A stretch of DNA of 64,000 nt from Echiichthys vipera (GCA_963691815.1 OY829667.1:8446821-8510820); one strand, 5' to 3'; counted from the stretch's first letter, positions 24,432 through 37,447 are shown. Translations and numbers: made by a program. Notes: generated by a model not told the origin, from the letters alone.

Positions 24432-25408
24432 TAGTGTTATCATGATACCAAAATTATGACTTTGGTACTATACCTGCCAAAAATATCCCGATACCGATAC
24501 TGAAACGATACCGCAACGTAAAATTAAAATATCATCAAAAGTAATGGAATAAAATATTAGATGACAGAATATGGAAGTTAAAATTATTTATTCATTTGTA
24601 TTAATTAAAACATTTAAACCTAAAAAGTCAAAATAAAAACATATATATTTGTCATAGCTGCTGAGCTTTAAAGCTACTTAACTTGTCATAACAACAATAA
24701 AAAAAAGATTACGCAGCTGTTTGAAAAATAAAAAAGATTTATCACAGAACATGGACGTATGAAAACAGGAACATGTGCGTTATTATCTGGACAATTTTTT
24801 GGCCAATTTGAAGTTCTTGGTGTTGCTGTGTTGTTGATCCGTATACATAAACACCAGTGCATGTTAAGGTGAAGTTCATGTCTCCTGTCTGCATACAGAG
24901 ATGTGTGAACCACATCGGACAGTTAAACAGTTAGCTTTACCCCTGACTGCCTGGATCAACTCTGATGGTGAAATAAGTTCACAAAATAAACCCTCGCTCG
25001 ACTTAACGTTATATCCGGGGGATATTTATGTTATCCGTCGCTAGCCTGCAGCTCTCTGAACTCTTTGATCAAGTCTGCATGTCTGTCAGAGCGATGTTTC
25101 TCCAAGTAACACCAAATTTCGCTCCATGCGTTTGCTATTTCAACAAGCCGAGGGTGGGCAGTCGGCAGGAGCACGCGGGCCACTGTCAGCCATGTGTGTC
25201 TCGCTCTGTGAGTGACATGTCACTATGAAACCATGCCCACTCTAGCTGCAGGCAGTGATGAAGCAGAGAGGAGCTGCACACAGACACGCTGCCCCGCTGT
25301 CGCACAAAGTTCATAAAGTACCGATACTAATAAATCGGGAAAAAGTATTGTTTTTAACGGCTGGGTACGGCGGTACCCTTCTAGTATCGGTATACCGTGC
25401 AACATTAA
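24432..25408. mobile_element. hAT-like TIR element, about 1 kb
   Basis: The left end TAGTGTTATCATGATACC and the right end (reverse complement TAATGTTGCACGGTATACC) are inverted repeats. Both continue into repeated GATACCGATAC / GGTATCGGTA words, typical of a fish hAT-like family. The flanks are AT-rich (ATATATAT and ATATATAA), compatible with an 8-bp duplication but not diagnostic. On the minus strand from an ATG at 25191-25193, a coding-like stretch runs to TAA at 25031-25033 with one apparent frame break. It includes EKHRSDRHADLIKEFREL. I do not recognise it. Confidence 0.6.
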
Positions 25409-27076
25409 TATATAAAAATTTACAAATCGTCACTAAAAAAGTACCAATTAACACTTTCCTTGTGTCATTAGCAAAAAGGTGCTGCCTACTGGGACTCTAA
25501 ACTCTGTTGCGATGATACCATCGTTCTAACATTACAATTTAAATCTAGTTAATCGTTAACGTTTTTTACACACATTTTAAGAACCCGGAAGTCAAAAAAA
25601 AGAGGGCAGTAGTGATTGGATTCCATTATAAATTCAAAGTAAAAGCCATCTTTAACTTTCAAATGATACTGCATGCAAGAGATATAAAAGACCATTTTCT
25701 CTGCTGGTGATGCGCTAACTAATGATATACTTAAGAGAAACACGTACAAAACTAATAATCATATTATGTGATTGTATGGTGTGAGACTGTCGTCAATCGA
25801 TGTACGTGTAAGCATATCTACAGTTTAAATATGCTGACACACACATACACACAACACCACGGCTCTTGGAGGGACTGCGCCTCCTCCTGGGATTGAACAT
25901 CCTCCTGGACAGAATAAATAAATGTTTCTCCACAGCTAGTGGCCTGCATGCTGAGCAGTCCGTCAAGCTCTCCTTCTTTGCTTCTGTGAAGTAAACAAAT
26001 GCTGGTGCTGATTCTCCTGCCACTGCTGCATATTCCCAGTGCACCTCGGGCTTAGTAAAGTATAGAGGAGAAACATGAGGAGATGTGATCAAAACCACAT
26101 CAACCATGTCTGAACCAGTGCTGCCCCGCCCTGTATTTTTTTTTTTTTTTCCATAAACCAGCCCCTGGGTTTACCATGCTTCATCCCTCTGGTGAACTTC
26201 TTCTCACTGGGAGCCACCGCAGTAATAACTGCACTCATAAATTATTTGGACTCTTGGATGAGACACACAGTATCACTCCTCCACTAGATCACTTGTTTAT
26301 CTCGCTTTTAATTGGGTTGGTGATAATTATCAGTGTCCACTTATATGAATCAATTACAGACACTTAGCACTGTAATCAATTCTATTTCAGTGTTTTGCGC
26401 TGAGCTATGCATGATTAATTGTATAATCAAGCACTTTACTTGATTTATGTGGTATCTCCATCTTTCCTTTGCATTATTCATTTATATTTGCCTGCTTTAA
26501 GCACCACGGGTCAACATTATATGGGAGACTGTTGTTGGGTTAATTCCCAAAAAATATTTTTAGAGTGGTTCTAGAGAAACTTATGCCTCTTAAAACCGCA
26601 TCGTGTTGGAAGATATTCCTCTTAGGCCCAAGCCACACATCCTGCATGAGCAGCGGCTACGTTGTAACTGCTGCTGTTTTCCTATATCTACATTGTGTTC
26701 ATGTCTGTAACATATTTTATAAATATACATATTGAAACTGCTGTAAAAATGTGTCAATATGACAAGAACCATTTCATTATCTCTTTTTGCTGCAGGCCAC
26801 GCACGTCTCGCACGAATAGTAGGCGAGTCTTTGAATATTTAGCTGTAAGCACCTCGATCTCCCGTGCATAATTGCGGCCTTTGTTCAACATCACTCCGGT
26901 TATCGAATCATGGCATCGCACCATTTTGCCCGACGCTATTCGACAAGGTGAAGCGGCCGCGCCTGTAGGATGAGTTCAGTCCAATCAAGTCTTTTTATAA
27001 AAATAGTAAGTATTATTGCTCATCGACTTTCATCATCGACTGGCAGGAATGTGGGATGCATTCAATTTATGTAGTC
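25409..27076. other. Non-coding stretch
   Basis: No gene supported. A poly-T run lies near 26,138-26,150. The rest is AT-rich with no recognised repeat ends. Confidence 0.45.
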
Positions 27077-27290
27077 CAGGAGTGCCCAATCCTGCTCGTG
27101 GAGGGCCACTGTCCTGCATGTTTTAGGTTTCTCTGTGCTCTAACACACCTGATTCGAATGATTTTAAAACCTGTGACAAGCTTCAGCTGCTTGATAACGA
27201 GAGCATCATTAGATTCAGGTGCGTTAGAGCAGAGATAAACCTAAAACATGCAGGACAGTGGCCCTCCAGGACCAAAATTGGGCACCCTTA
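27077..27290. mobile_element. Hairpin hAT MITE, 214 bp
   Basis: Two arms of about 75 bp form a near-perfect hairpin. The left arm starts CAGGAGTGCCCAATCCTG and the right arm (reverse complement) TAAGGGTGCCCAATTTTG. They share GGAGGGCCACTGTCCTGCAT and GTTTTAGGTTT. The element is flanked on both sides by the exact 8-bp duplication ATGTAGTC (27069-27076 and 27291-27298), diagnostic of hAT-type insertion. No coding capacity. Confidence 0.88.
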
Positions 27291-27409
27291 ATGTAGTCTG
27301 ACCAGAAGCACGGATAGAACGTATCTCCCTCTGCAACTAAAAAAAAATTCACGTCGCCAGTCCTTTCCGCTGTTGTTTCAATTTCTTTCTCAAAAGTAAG
27401 GCTGTAAGG

Positions 27410-27609
27410 CAGGAGTGTCAAACTGATCCAGTAAAGGGCCGTGTGGATGCAGGTTTTCATTCCAACCAAGCAAGAACACACCTGACTCGACTTACTCAAC
27501 CACATGAACTGTCTTCACACAGTTGATTTGCTGGACCAGGTGTTTTTGATTGGTTGGAATGAAAACCTGCAGCCACACGGCCCTTTACTGGATCACTTTG
27601 ACACCCTTG
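27410..27609. mobile_element. Hairpin hAT MITE, 200 bp, second family
   Basis: The left arm starts CAGGAGTGTCAAACTGATCC and the right arm (reverse complement) CAAGGGTGTCAAAGTGATCC. The arms (about 58 bp) share AGTAAAGGGCCGTGTGG and GCAGGTTTTCATTCCAACCA. Flanks are CTGTAAGG (27402-27409) and CTATAAGG (27610-27617), an 8-bp duplication with one mismatch. The arm sequence differs from the preceding MITE, so this is a separate hAT family. Confidence 0.88.
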
Positions 27610-27617
27610 CTATAAGG

Positions 27618-29278
27618 TCATTACTAAATTTTAAATTCTAATACCCTGCAATACTCAATCCTGGTAAAAAATATTTTTTTATTATTTCTGTGTCTTAAAA
27701 GAAGTTATACTTATCTATCATGATTGTAAAAATGCACCACACGTCATCAATATAGCTCAATTCTAGTAGATAAAAATATTTTTTTCATCATGTTTTAATC
27801 CGTCTTCACATAATGAATACGAACGAACATGAAATCCTCATTGTGACTTAAAAATCCCAAATGTTCAGTAACAATACTGAGGACATGACGTTATTTGATT
27901 ACCAAAAAAAAAGTTCAAGCATTGACAAAGGAGATCGTTTCTATGGAGATGCCGAGTTTGAATCATTCACATGCAATTAACATGCAGTAGCTGCCATCAA
28001 TAATCGCTCGAATGAGCAAGCGACTTCCTGTTGCAGTGCCTCCGACACTTCTAATTGCACATCGATTAAAGCACGTTACCAATCACGCTTAATACGACAT
28101 GTTTCACTGTTCTAATACAGTTTTGTAAGGAGGAACAGATGGTCTTAAATTGCCTTGTGATCTCAAAATAGGCCTCTGAATCTCAAAAAAGGAACATCCA
28201 TTGTCTCTGTGTTGTCAACAGCACTACAGTGTGTGTTATGCGGATCAGCGGGAGGATGAAGGAGGATGTAATTTTGAAACTCATGTCAGGCACATGAAGT
28301 GCAACTTGAGTTAAAAGGACAAAAAAGACATAACTATAAAGAGAACGGGATGCTAAGAGGGCACCACAGAAATAGGAGGAAAAGGTAAAAGAAACAACAA
28401 AAAAAATCAATGCATGACTGTAATTTGGCTGGCGGGCTAAATTCACAAGTTGCAAATTGCTGCTGCCTGTGTTTCAGAGCTTTTTTTGCTTCACTTGCCT
28501 TTCAGCTTCTTCTCCCTTGGCTGCCTTCTCAGGTAGCCCAGTTCCCTCATTTGAGCTACAATCCTCTTTAGATATTGACACGTGCACCCATCCGTGGTGA
28601 AGCCGAGATGATCCCTCGCACCAATCAGATGTGTAGGAGTGACTGAAGGAAGAAAGGAGAGGATGAAGAGAAGAAGGGTGAAAACGGAGGGAGTCAGTGC
28701 AACAAAAGGGAAAACGAAGTCTTAAAAGAAACGAGAGCCAAGTCGGAAACAAATGAATCAATAATGCTTGTAAGCTGTACTCTTGAGTTTTCATGATTCA
28801 TCATATTCCAAGAAGCGTGGAAACGGTCATCCGACCCTCGCAGCCTGTTTGTATATTTTTGGCGCTGCAAGGCATCAAAGCAATACCCAAACTATTGACC
28901 GTTTTACACTCAGCGTTTATTGATCGGGGGTCAAAGTTAACGGGTGTGATGGACAAGAGGAGCGACGTTGGGGTTGGCTTGCTCGCTTGACTTTGCGGTC
29001 ATGTGAGGGAGAGGATCGGTTTCACAGAGAGAGATCACAGACGACTCTCCTTCCGCTATGGTGAGGAAGAGACAATTGATTGGTTAGCAAATGCAGACAA
29101 TGTTAAAATGTGTTCACACTATCTCAGATGTTTCATGTGGGGGTATAGGCTTGTTTAGACATTTGTCCTAATCACAATTTCTATCAATAGAGAGTATGTT
29201 TTTTGTTCCACCAATGCAAAGGCTAAATTAAGCCTCACTCCCACCCAGGAGGGGTTAACAAAAATGTAATAATCACCC
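27618..29278. other. Non-coding stretch, nothing recognised
   Basis: AT-rich. The Ser/Leu/Phe-rich minus-strand frame at 28474-28794 lies over a purine-rich stretch (28,620-28,740) and has no domain. Confidence 0.45.
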
Positions 29279-29600
29279 CAAAGGAGACTATGTTTTCTTC
29301 TCAGTTTGTTAGTTAGTCCGTCTGTCTGTCTGTCTGTCTGTCAGCAGGATTACAGGAAAAAAAATCTAGCCTGATTTTTCATGAAACTTGGTGGAATGGT
29401 GAAGCATGGGTCAAGGAAGAACCCACTACATTTTTGAGTGGATCCAAATCCCTGGGAGGATATACCTATTACTTTAACATTGCGACATTTGTGCTTCATT
29501 AAAGTGCCGTCGGAATAATCGCAATAATTAGCTGACTGCGGAAATTCACGCTGAATTAACACCGTGAAATCAGGCACGTCTTGGTAGAGGTTTGTCCTCT
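29279..29600 (+). repeat. Dispersed repeat with (GTCT)n head
   Basis: A (GTCT)n run (about 29,317-29,342) is followed by CAGCAGGATTACAGGAAAA, CATGAAACTTGGTGGAATGG, GCATGGGTCAAGGAAGAACC and TTTTTGAGTGGATCC. This is a recognisable repeat seen in many animal genomes. Its transposon class is not known to me. It shows no coding capacity. Confidence 0.6.
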
Positions 29601-31309
29601 TCGGCCACCCTTCCCCTTTATATTTTAGCCGAAATACAACTGTTTGTACGTTTGTCCTAATGAGCTACATGCTAATAATGGCAACCTGTGGAAATACTAG
29701 GTCTGCTTTGTTTATCCGTGTTCTTCAGCATTTTTCCAAAAGATATATTTCAAAAATCCATTTCTGAAGAGAGAGAGAGTCTCATGTTTGTTGCCTCAGG
29801 ATGATGCGTGTCAGATTCAGAAAAAGAAGAGACAGTGGCTGACAGCAATTGAACCGGCTCATTAGCCATTAACAAGCCAGTGGTAGTAAAATGTTTCACC
29901 AAATCCACCCAAAAAGATGAGAACCTTTGTCAAGATTATCACTTAAATTAGACACTAAGGAGAGCATCAGAATGAAGTTTTTAGTTATATCCCCATTTGT
30001 ATATTATTTTCCAACCAATTAACAAAACATCCACTTACACATCCCTGGGGACTAATTTAAGTAATAGTTCCACAGCCAGTTCTCACCCCGCACCAAACCC
30101 AACAGGAGCAAAGTCGGTAGGCTACGAGGTGGTGTGCTTCCACTTGTATATTTGGATGAATTCACCAAGGTGAGAAAAGTACAGTATGTCCAGCATTCAA
30201 TACAACTGCCAAGCTGAGTGGAGTTTGAGTTTTCAGTACAGTGGGCAAGTCAGCAGTACTGAGCTCAGATTTACCAAGAAAGGTGTATCAGGTGGAAAAC
30301 ATGACACTATCCACGCTGCCAAAAGTAAGCTGCATTTTGTCACAGTTATTCAAACGGTATGGATACATAGAGTTTGGCAATGACAAAGTAAAAATGCTTC
30401 CATCACTAATACTGGCAGCCATGACATTGTGCAGGATAGCAACTAGCAAAAAGAGAAACTGCCCGCACCACAAAGTTGACATCACTGGTTATGTGCATCA
30501 AGCAACATATATTTACATTTCCCTGACAAGTAAGCACTTGCACGTACCTCAGCCTCAACTTTCTGGAAATGAAAACATTGGTTACGGACTGTAACCCTAG
30601 ATTCTATGATTATTGCTGTTTTTGCGCACTGATATCTAAACACATCTCTTACCATATCTCTCCATATTGCTCTGTTAGCTAACCATGACGACAGTATGTG
30701 TAGACTCATTAACAGCGAAGTGTGGTTTTAAATGGCCGCTATTTCAAGCTACAGTAGCTGCCCAAAGGGTGTTTAGATTGGAGTATTTTTTGCTAATGCT
30801 CCAGGATGTGCAAGATGAGTCATCATCATATGTTTGAAACTGTTTTACGGGAAGAGAAGATATAGGGATATTATTTTTTGACATACGTATGGAATACATT
30901 AGGATATAAACGAGTAATTAACACAGGGACACAGGATTTAAATGGAGAAAATGTATTTTTCATTACACTGGGACTTTACTTGATAGAAACATGACTGGAC
31001 AGCTTCTGTAATTTGTTTTTTTTTAACAGAAAGGTCACTCAAATATCACACCCAGATTTCTGGCTGCAGGTTTGACATTTGAAGACAAGAGGCCAAGATG
31101 GTTATGTAAAACAGGGATGGACTTTGGGCGACCAGGATAATTACTTCTTATTTGTTTTTGTTTAACTAAGGAAAGTTTTGGGATATCCAGCACTTTATAT
31201 CTGATGGACATTGTACTGAATTGTGTTTGTTTTATAATATGTCTCAGTGGTAGCATGTATATACAAGAAAATAAAATACATTTTTTTTATAATTTCATGA
31301 AAAATGTAT
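29601..31309. other. Non-coding stretch
   Basis: No gene supported. The 117-codon plus-strand frame at 30241-30594 has no recognised domain. At 30,581-30,597 there is a short inverted repeat, GGTTACGGACTGTAACC. A (GA)n occurs near 29,770. Confidence 0.4.
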
Positions 31310-32079
31310 TATAATTTGCGTTATTTTGTAAAAATAATATAGATTATGTCTCTGGGGTAGGCCTATTTGGTGTGGTACCCTAACGTGTGTGTATGAGTGT
31401 GTGATTGTGTGTGCGTGCGTGTGCATGTGTGCGTGTGTGTACGTGTGTATGAGGGGGAGAGAGAGAGAGAGAGAAAACAGATGTGTGTGTGTTCAAGCCA
31501 ATTCACTTGCAAATTAACATGAATAAGTTTACTATTTAAAAAGAGTGACTCACTCTTCCTGTTTACTTTAACAACAAGCAACGAACAAGACGTGATATTT
31601 TCTCAAACAAAACTATCAGGTAGGTTAAGTTGTAAAAAAACTAAACAGAGGCATTCACGACGACAGATAATGTTACGCATTCTCTTCCTGTTTCTCCGTA
31701 ACTACGGCAACTGCCCTCCTTAAACTGGAACAGCGGCGCTCGGTGAAGTGGCATTAATAACGGGCTGCTTTGGGCTCAGATGCGGAATCGTCGGTGTTGT
31801 GATGTTGTGGTATAACAGCTCTAGTTTGCAGTTGACACATTGCACCGTTTTGGCTACTTTTTAAGTGTGAAATGATCCCAAACGTATTCTCTGCCTTTTA
31901 CGGATAAAGTGGTGTGCATCCGCAAAAACGGTCTGCATGGAACAATGATCCCTGCGCTGAACAGACCGCTGAACAGGCCGTATAACACGTGAGATAGGAA
32001 TTAAACGAATTATCGAGGCGGAGGTTTTGCCTCGATTAATTTTTGTAATTGAGTAACTCGATTACTTCTTTCAGCCCAA
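31310..32079 (-). mobile_element. hAT relic with BED-finger trace, copy A
   Basis: Inverted relative to copy B at 41.03-42.08 kb, with long matching blocks. Examples are TCTCTGGGGTAGGCCTATTT, the complement of GGAGGGCAGTTGCC, and AACGGGCTGCTTTGGGCTCA. The right terminus (reverse complement GGGCTGAAAGAAGTAATCG) is the TAGGGCTGCAAC-type hAT end. The left end has diverged. On the minus strand, VWDHFTLK (31860-31883) and, one frame shift later, VQCVNCKLELLYHN with its CxxC at 31828-31839 are the aromatic and zinc-binding parts of a BED finger, the DNA-binding head of hAT transposases. The RNase-H catalytic part is absent. The copy is dead. Confidence 0.72.
31385..31474. repeat. (GT)n/(GA)n microsatellite inside copy A
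   Basis: A short and heavily interrupted GT-rich tract (31385-31449) followed by (GA)n (about 31456-31474). It is the positional counterpart of the much longer pure AC run in copy B. Confidence 0.9.
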
Positions 32080-33443
32080 CAAAATAATTTAACTTGAACG
32101 AATCACTAGCATCAACAGTTTCAGGGCTATTAACATGCACAAAAAATTGATTAAATAAAAAATCTATAGAAGTTGCACAATCCTCTAAAATGTTTGATAA
32201 AAATTGTTATATTAAAACCTCTTTGGGAAATCTGGCAGGCCTAACATCCAAATGACTCAAAGAAGGCTTTAATAAGGCTATTCTGTCCTTTAAAGTGCAC
32301 AGTGAAAGGTGCCGAGTGTTATTGGGCAAGGCAGAGAGGTCGCGGTTTGGAGAAGAAGGATCGCCAATGGCATGACCGAGTTTTACTTCATTTATTTTGG
32401 ATGTGATGAAGGATAAAAAAGAAACTGCTTACAGATCATTGGGGTGGCTTCAGTCTGTTGGCCATGAACTGTGTTGATAACAGATTATGACAGTCTGTTG
32501 AGATGATATTAGAGAAATATAAGGACCTGGCTTCTTTTACAGATTTCTCATAGTCAGACATTAGTTTTTTTTTCGTGGTTTGAAATGAAAAAAAAATCAG
32601 ACATCAATACGACACTTTCAATTCAATAAAAGGAAGTTTGAAACTCATAAAGGTGTGACATCTGGCAACCTGCAGGCCTTTGATGTGACGAAATGCATTT
32701 GTCCAGGGTAGAAAATATGATTGTGTCGTTTGAACCTGCGTAATGAGTGTAATTAGTGCAATTGGTTCACAAGCCCCGTGTGGAGTTAAAAATCTTATTT
32801 TATATCATTCACAGAAATTGTTCAGGGCTTCTGTGTGCGTGGGGTCCTCACCTCGGCTGCGTTGCCTCTGCAGTAATGTCTGAGCCAGCACATCTGACCT
32901 TGAACATTGTTGGACCATTGTTTAATTAAATTAAATCTCTCTGATACCTCTGCCAGCTCTGGAAAATTAGATATAACTGCACAAAAACATGGAGGAAAAA
33001 AGATCTTTTCTCATGCAGCGCTTGTCAGATTGCCTTCTCTTTAGCCTCTGTTTGTTAGGTTCTGCCTCTTTATCTGTTAGCTCCTATTACCCTCTGTGGC
33101 TGAACAACCATAAAAAGGTTGAAAAGAAAGCTGTTAACAGTAAATCTATATAAGTCCATTGGCTGATTTTTTGACAAAATCCATGACAATAATCATCAAA
33201 CAGTATCACTTTTTAATAGAGGTGTTGATTAGAGTGATAGAATCCTGTAAAACTGGCCCAAATACAGTATGTATGTAGACATGCTGACTTTCCAACTGAG
33301 CTGAATTTGTGCTATTTAACGTGGTACCATTTGAGAGAAGGCTGGACGAAAAAACACCCACTAACATCCTACTACAGTCCTCAGTGGGAAAGGTAACGGT
33401 CTGCATTCGTTCCTGGGAGAAATGACTCCGCAGTAGTCACGGG
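32080..33443. other. Non-coding stretch, nothing recognised
   Basis: AT-rich DNA without supported genes or repeat ends. Confidence 0.5.
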
Positions 33444-33801
33444 AAGGGCTGCAACTAACGAGTATTTTCATTGTCGATTAATCACTCAATAATTTTCTTG
33501 ATTAATCGATTGGTTGTTTGGTCTATAATGTGGCAGAAAATGGGAAAAAATTTTGTTCTGTGTTTCCAAAAGCCCAAGATTACATCCAAACAGGATTTGT
33601 CCGCAACTCAAAGATATTCAGTTTACCTTCATAGAGGAGGAAAGAAACCAGAAATATTCAAATTAAGAAGCTGCAATAAGGGAACTTTTACTTTTTTAAT
33701 TTAAAAAAAAAATACTCAAACCAATTATATAAATACTGCATATTGCAATTAATTTAATAGTTGACAACTAATCAATTATTTGATTAATGGTTGCAGCTCT
33801 A
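33444..33801. mobile_element. hAT MITE, AGGGCTGCAACTAACG family, 358 bp
   Basis: Left end AAGGGCTGCAACTAACGA; right end (reverse complement) TAGAGCTGCAACCATTAAT. The body contains the CGATTAATCRATTGGTTGTT, CTCAAAGATATTCAGTTTAC and GAGGAAAGAAACCAGAAATA blocks of a very common fish hAT MITE. Flanks GTCACGGG (33436-33443) and GTCTCGGG (33802-33809) form an 8-bp duplication with one mismatch. The 77-codon open frame inside is incidental. Confidence 0.88.
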
Positions 33802-33809
33802 GTCTCGGG

Positions 33810-36346
33810 TAACCTATTCATCAACGCCAGCTCCGATTGGCGGTGATGGAAACGTGATACCCAGCTGAATGTGCTAATTTTGGCCCCTTTTCTGGCGCAA
33901 TACTATGACGCATGTTACCTCCTTCAGTAACTTCTGTGACTCTTTGTCATCTCAGCCTCAAATCCTGTCCATCTCTGTGCATGCATCACTCAAACATTGT
34001 TCCAAGTTAGTCAGCGCCGAGTTTGGATGAGAGACTGAGATATAAAAAAAGAAGTAACCATCGTGACATTGTCATTAGCCTCCATGCTGCTTTCTTCTGT
34101 TTACTCACCCTGTTTTTCAGGCGCATTTGTGACACTGAATGTGACACACCAGGAAAAAGAAAACAACCAAAAGGGCACAGTATCTCCTGGCATTGGGAAT
34201 GAAGACTATCTATAAGGGGGCTTTCTTATGTTTTTAATAAAAAAAAACCTGCATATACGCACTAATTTTGACAAAAAAAAACGGTATTGGTTAACAGTGG
34301 AAGTCAACTTGTCTAAAAGCCCAGACAGGATATGGGGTCACCATGCTACTCACATTTTGAGTGTGTTACTGGCAATGATGTCAGCCTTTGGCAAGGCTGC
34401 TTCAACTGTTAATTATTCATGAACTCGCATGTAAGTCAATAATGCAGACAGCCACAGAGGCTTGTGAAAAACAAACACATGAACAAACTGACAGACGTGA
34501 ACACAGACACACATTTAGCTTGACTTTGCTGTCTGAGCGGTCTCTTTTATGAGTCTCCAGTGTGCGGAAACGTGTTTATTTGTGTGTTGTTGTTTTTTTG
34601 TGACGGTTACCTCAGTGGTTTATGTCTGTGCAACCCGAGAATAAAGTCATCAGTTGTATATTAGTGATACAACAATTCAAATATGTATCATCGCAGTGGT
34701 TGAAAGGTGTGTCAGCCTGAATTGATACACAAACAAAACTGTGATGGCCAGTGTGTTCACATCATACAAAGAACAGGGGGGGCAAGCACGTCCACGGGGC
34801 TCTGCAGTCAAGCCACATGCAATTTGACAACTATTTCCACCAGGCGCACTCGACATTTAATGACCCCATCCTTTCAACGAAATGGCACTATTCTTGATTG
34901 CATGCTCTGAACTGACATCCGTAAATTAAGTAAATTACAAATGATTGTATGCTCTTTCCTGGCATACCACTATGGAGAGTGCAATCAAGTCAACAATTCC
35001 CCAATCTTGTCTATACGCCAAAAGCCAGGAAGGTAAAAACAAGCCTGGGATTCTCATGGCAACCCTTATTCCTCTTGCTCAGTGCGGCTGTGTGTAACAA
35101 AGGTGTAGGGGGATAATCTCACTTGCCAGGGAGTAGTGTAGAGAGGCGAGGCGAGGCTTTGGGTGCAAGGATGAGTCTTTCACTGTTTATTTACTGCTGT
35201 TTACAGTACGCTTTCCTCCCTTTGGCTTTGGATTTATGCTGCCAGTAAAGCCCACAATGTCAATCAAAGTCAGTTGAAACAGTCAGTGTTGTCGCAGTGG
35301 CTTTCCTCTTGCTTCTGCTCGCAGTCCCTTTAGGTCTGGGAAGCTCTGCAACCTGGACATACGGTCATTAACATGTGTAAAAAGAAATAACACAGGCGAC
35401 AACACGACCAGACGCTTCTTCATGCTGTCATTAGAAACATAACGGCCGTATCAATTTCCCCGCTATCACACCGTGCCACTTCCTCTGCAACAGCATTTGC
35501 GAGGGGGATCCTGCGTGACCACAGTGGAGGCATAAAGCGCAGACACATTTTTTCTCGCCTTATCGCTTGCCTGTTTTACTTGTGCACTGTGCTGTTATTT
35601 ACAGGTTTCCACATTTATCCCCACACAGCGTGACACATCTCCAAGTCCCTCCCCTCCCGCCCCCCTGCTGATTTCGCTCCTGTCCCTTCTTATCTGGCTT
35701 CTATCCAAAGGCATCGGCTGGGGACAGGATTATATTGAGAGTTGTTATTAATTGCATCTCCTACTTCCTCCTCTTCCACCTCCACTGTGCCTCTTGCACT
35801 GTCTGCTGAGCGACTTTCTTGTTAGAAAGGAGAAGAAGCAACAGCTAGTGAGAGAAAGACACATGCTCTAATGATCTTTTTTTAAACAGATACATTAAAA
35901 AATTATTTTTGCAAAGGCTGTTTATCTCTTGCATTTATTTCATGATATATTCTGTAAGATTTTAATCAAGTTAATTGTATTTTTTAATTGAATTTGAATT
36001 ATAAATTTATTTTCGACATGTCAAAAAATGAATATAAATTACAAATCTATACAAAATTAAATTAGTTCACAAATGAGAGAGAGAGAGAGAGAAAACTAAC
36101 TTTTCAGTTACAATCTATCAAAGAGTGAGTTAAAACAATGGTGATTGATCATGTGACCCACTAATGAAGCACTTGTTGCCTCTTTGCCAAATATTCCAAT
36201 CTGTGTGTCTGCGGGGACATTCCACGCTGTTTACGTCAGTCAGCAGTGATCTGCCTAGGTGGAACCCATCACTTCTGGCTATGTTGCGTTCACTTGTACT
36301 CAGAAATAGGCTTGTAGTTCAGGGCAGAAGTGTAATAGGAACGTAC
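33810..36346. other. Non-coding stretch
   Basis: No gene or repeat end recognised. About 35,450-35,830 is more GC- and pyrimidine-rich. A short (GA)n is at about 36,075-36,092. Confidence 0.45.
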
Positions 36347-36423
36347 GTGTGTGTGTGTGTGTGTGCTTATGTGTGTGTGTGTGTGTGTGTGTCTGTGTGT
36401 GTGTGTGTGTGTTTGTGTGTGTA
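36347..36423. repeat. (GT)n microsatellite, interrupted
   Basis: GT array with CTTAT, CTG and TTTG interruptions. Open frames on both strands here read through the repeat. Confidence 0.97.
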
Positions 36424-37447
36424 TGGATTTGAGGGGGTAATATATAGGGGACGAACCGGAAGGAGAGGAGGTGAATGTGTGTCGATAAAGTTTTCAAAAG
36501 AGGGGAAAAAACGAAAAAGTCCACACCGAACTTGACAAGATGGAGGGCTCTGAAAGAACAGACTCGCCTACAATTACATCTTACCCCCAAAGAGCTTTAA
36601 ACGCATAAAAAGAAACAAATGTGTTTGTGCTCAAATGGTTAGTTAATGGCAGTGACATAGGTGAGAAATACTTTCTGGATGGGTCCATGAGAGGTTGAGA
36701 TATTTTCGAAGTATGGACAAAAAACAACAACATTTTTATGAGTTGATTTAACATAGAAACCAAGACAATCCCTTAACAGTGCATTAGGTGAGCTCGAACC
36801 CACACACATTCAGAAAGACAGCAACACAGGATAATAAGTACAAACGACATACCTCATTACATTCGGTCTAGCCTTTGCCCTTTTAGCTTGAAGCTTTGCT
36901 GCTAAATATAGTATTTTTAGCTGTAGTCTAAAGTATTTCTCTGTTTATTGTCTCCCTTATCATTGCTTTTGAAATACTGGCTTTCTTGCTGAGAGTGACA
37001 TGAGAAGATTATACCACTTTCATGTCTCTCTGTTAAATTTAAGGCAGCTAACGGTTAGCTTAGTTCAGCTTCACTTAAATACTGGTAACGGGGAAATAGC
37101 AAGTCTGGCTCTGGTGTTGTTTTCCAATTTTTTTTGGATGGCCAGTAAAGTCCATTATTAAAGAGAGATTAGCAAAAGTTGAATGAGCCCGAGGGCTTCC
37201 ACCCATTTACCCCCAGAGTAATGGCTATACTCTACGGTTATCTAAGTAGAAGTCGGTAGGTTTGCACAATGTTGGTGATGTGATAGGAGTGTCCAACAAA
37301 GAAAATGGTTACATTGAGGCCACAAGAGTCATTCAGTCACCAACCTGGCTCAGTTTTGTAAGTAACAATATTTATCTAAGGTTGCTAACATTAGCCACCA
37401 AAGGCTACTGGTCATACCAGTGCAATTCCAACTGCATCACCGGCAAC
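36424..37447. other. Non-coding stretch, nothing recognised
   Basis: AT-rich. The word GCTAACGGTTAGCTTAG near 37,045 recalls transposon debris but has no clear boundaries. Confidence 0.4.
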
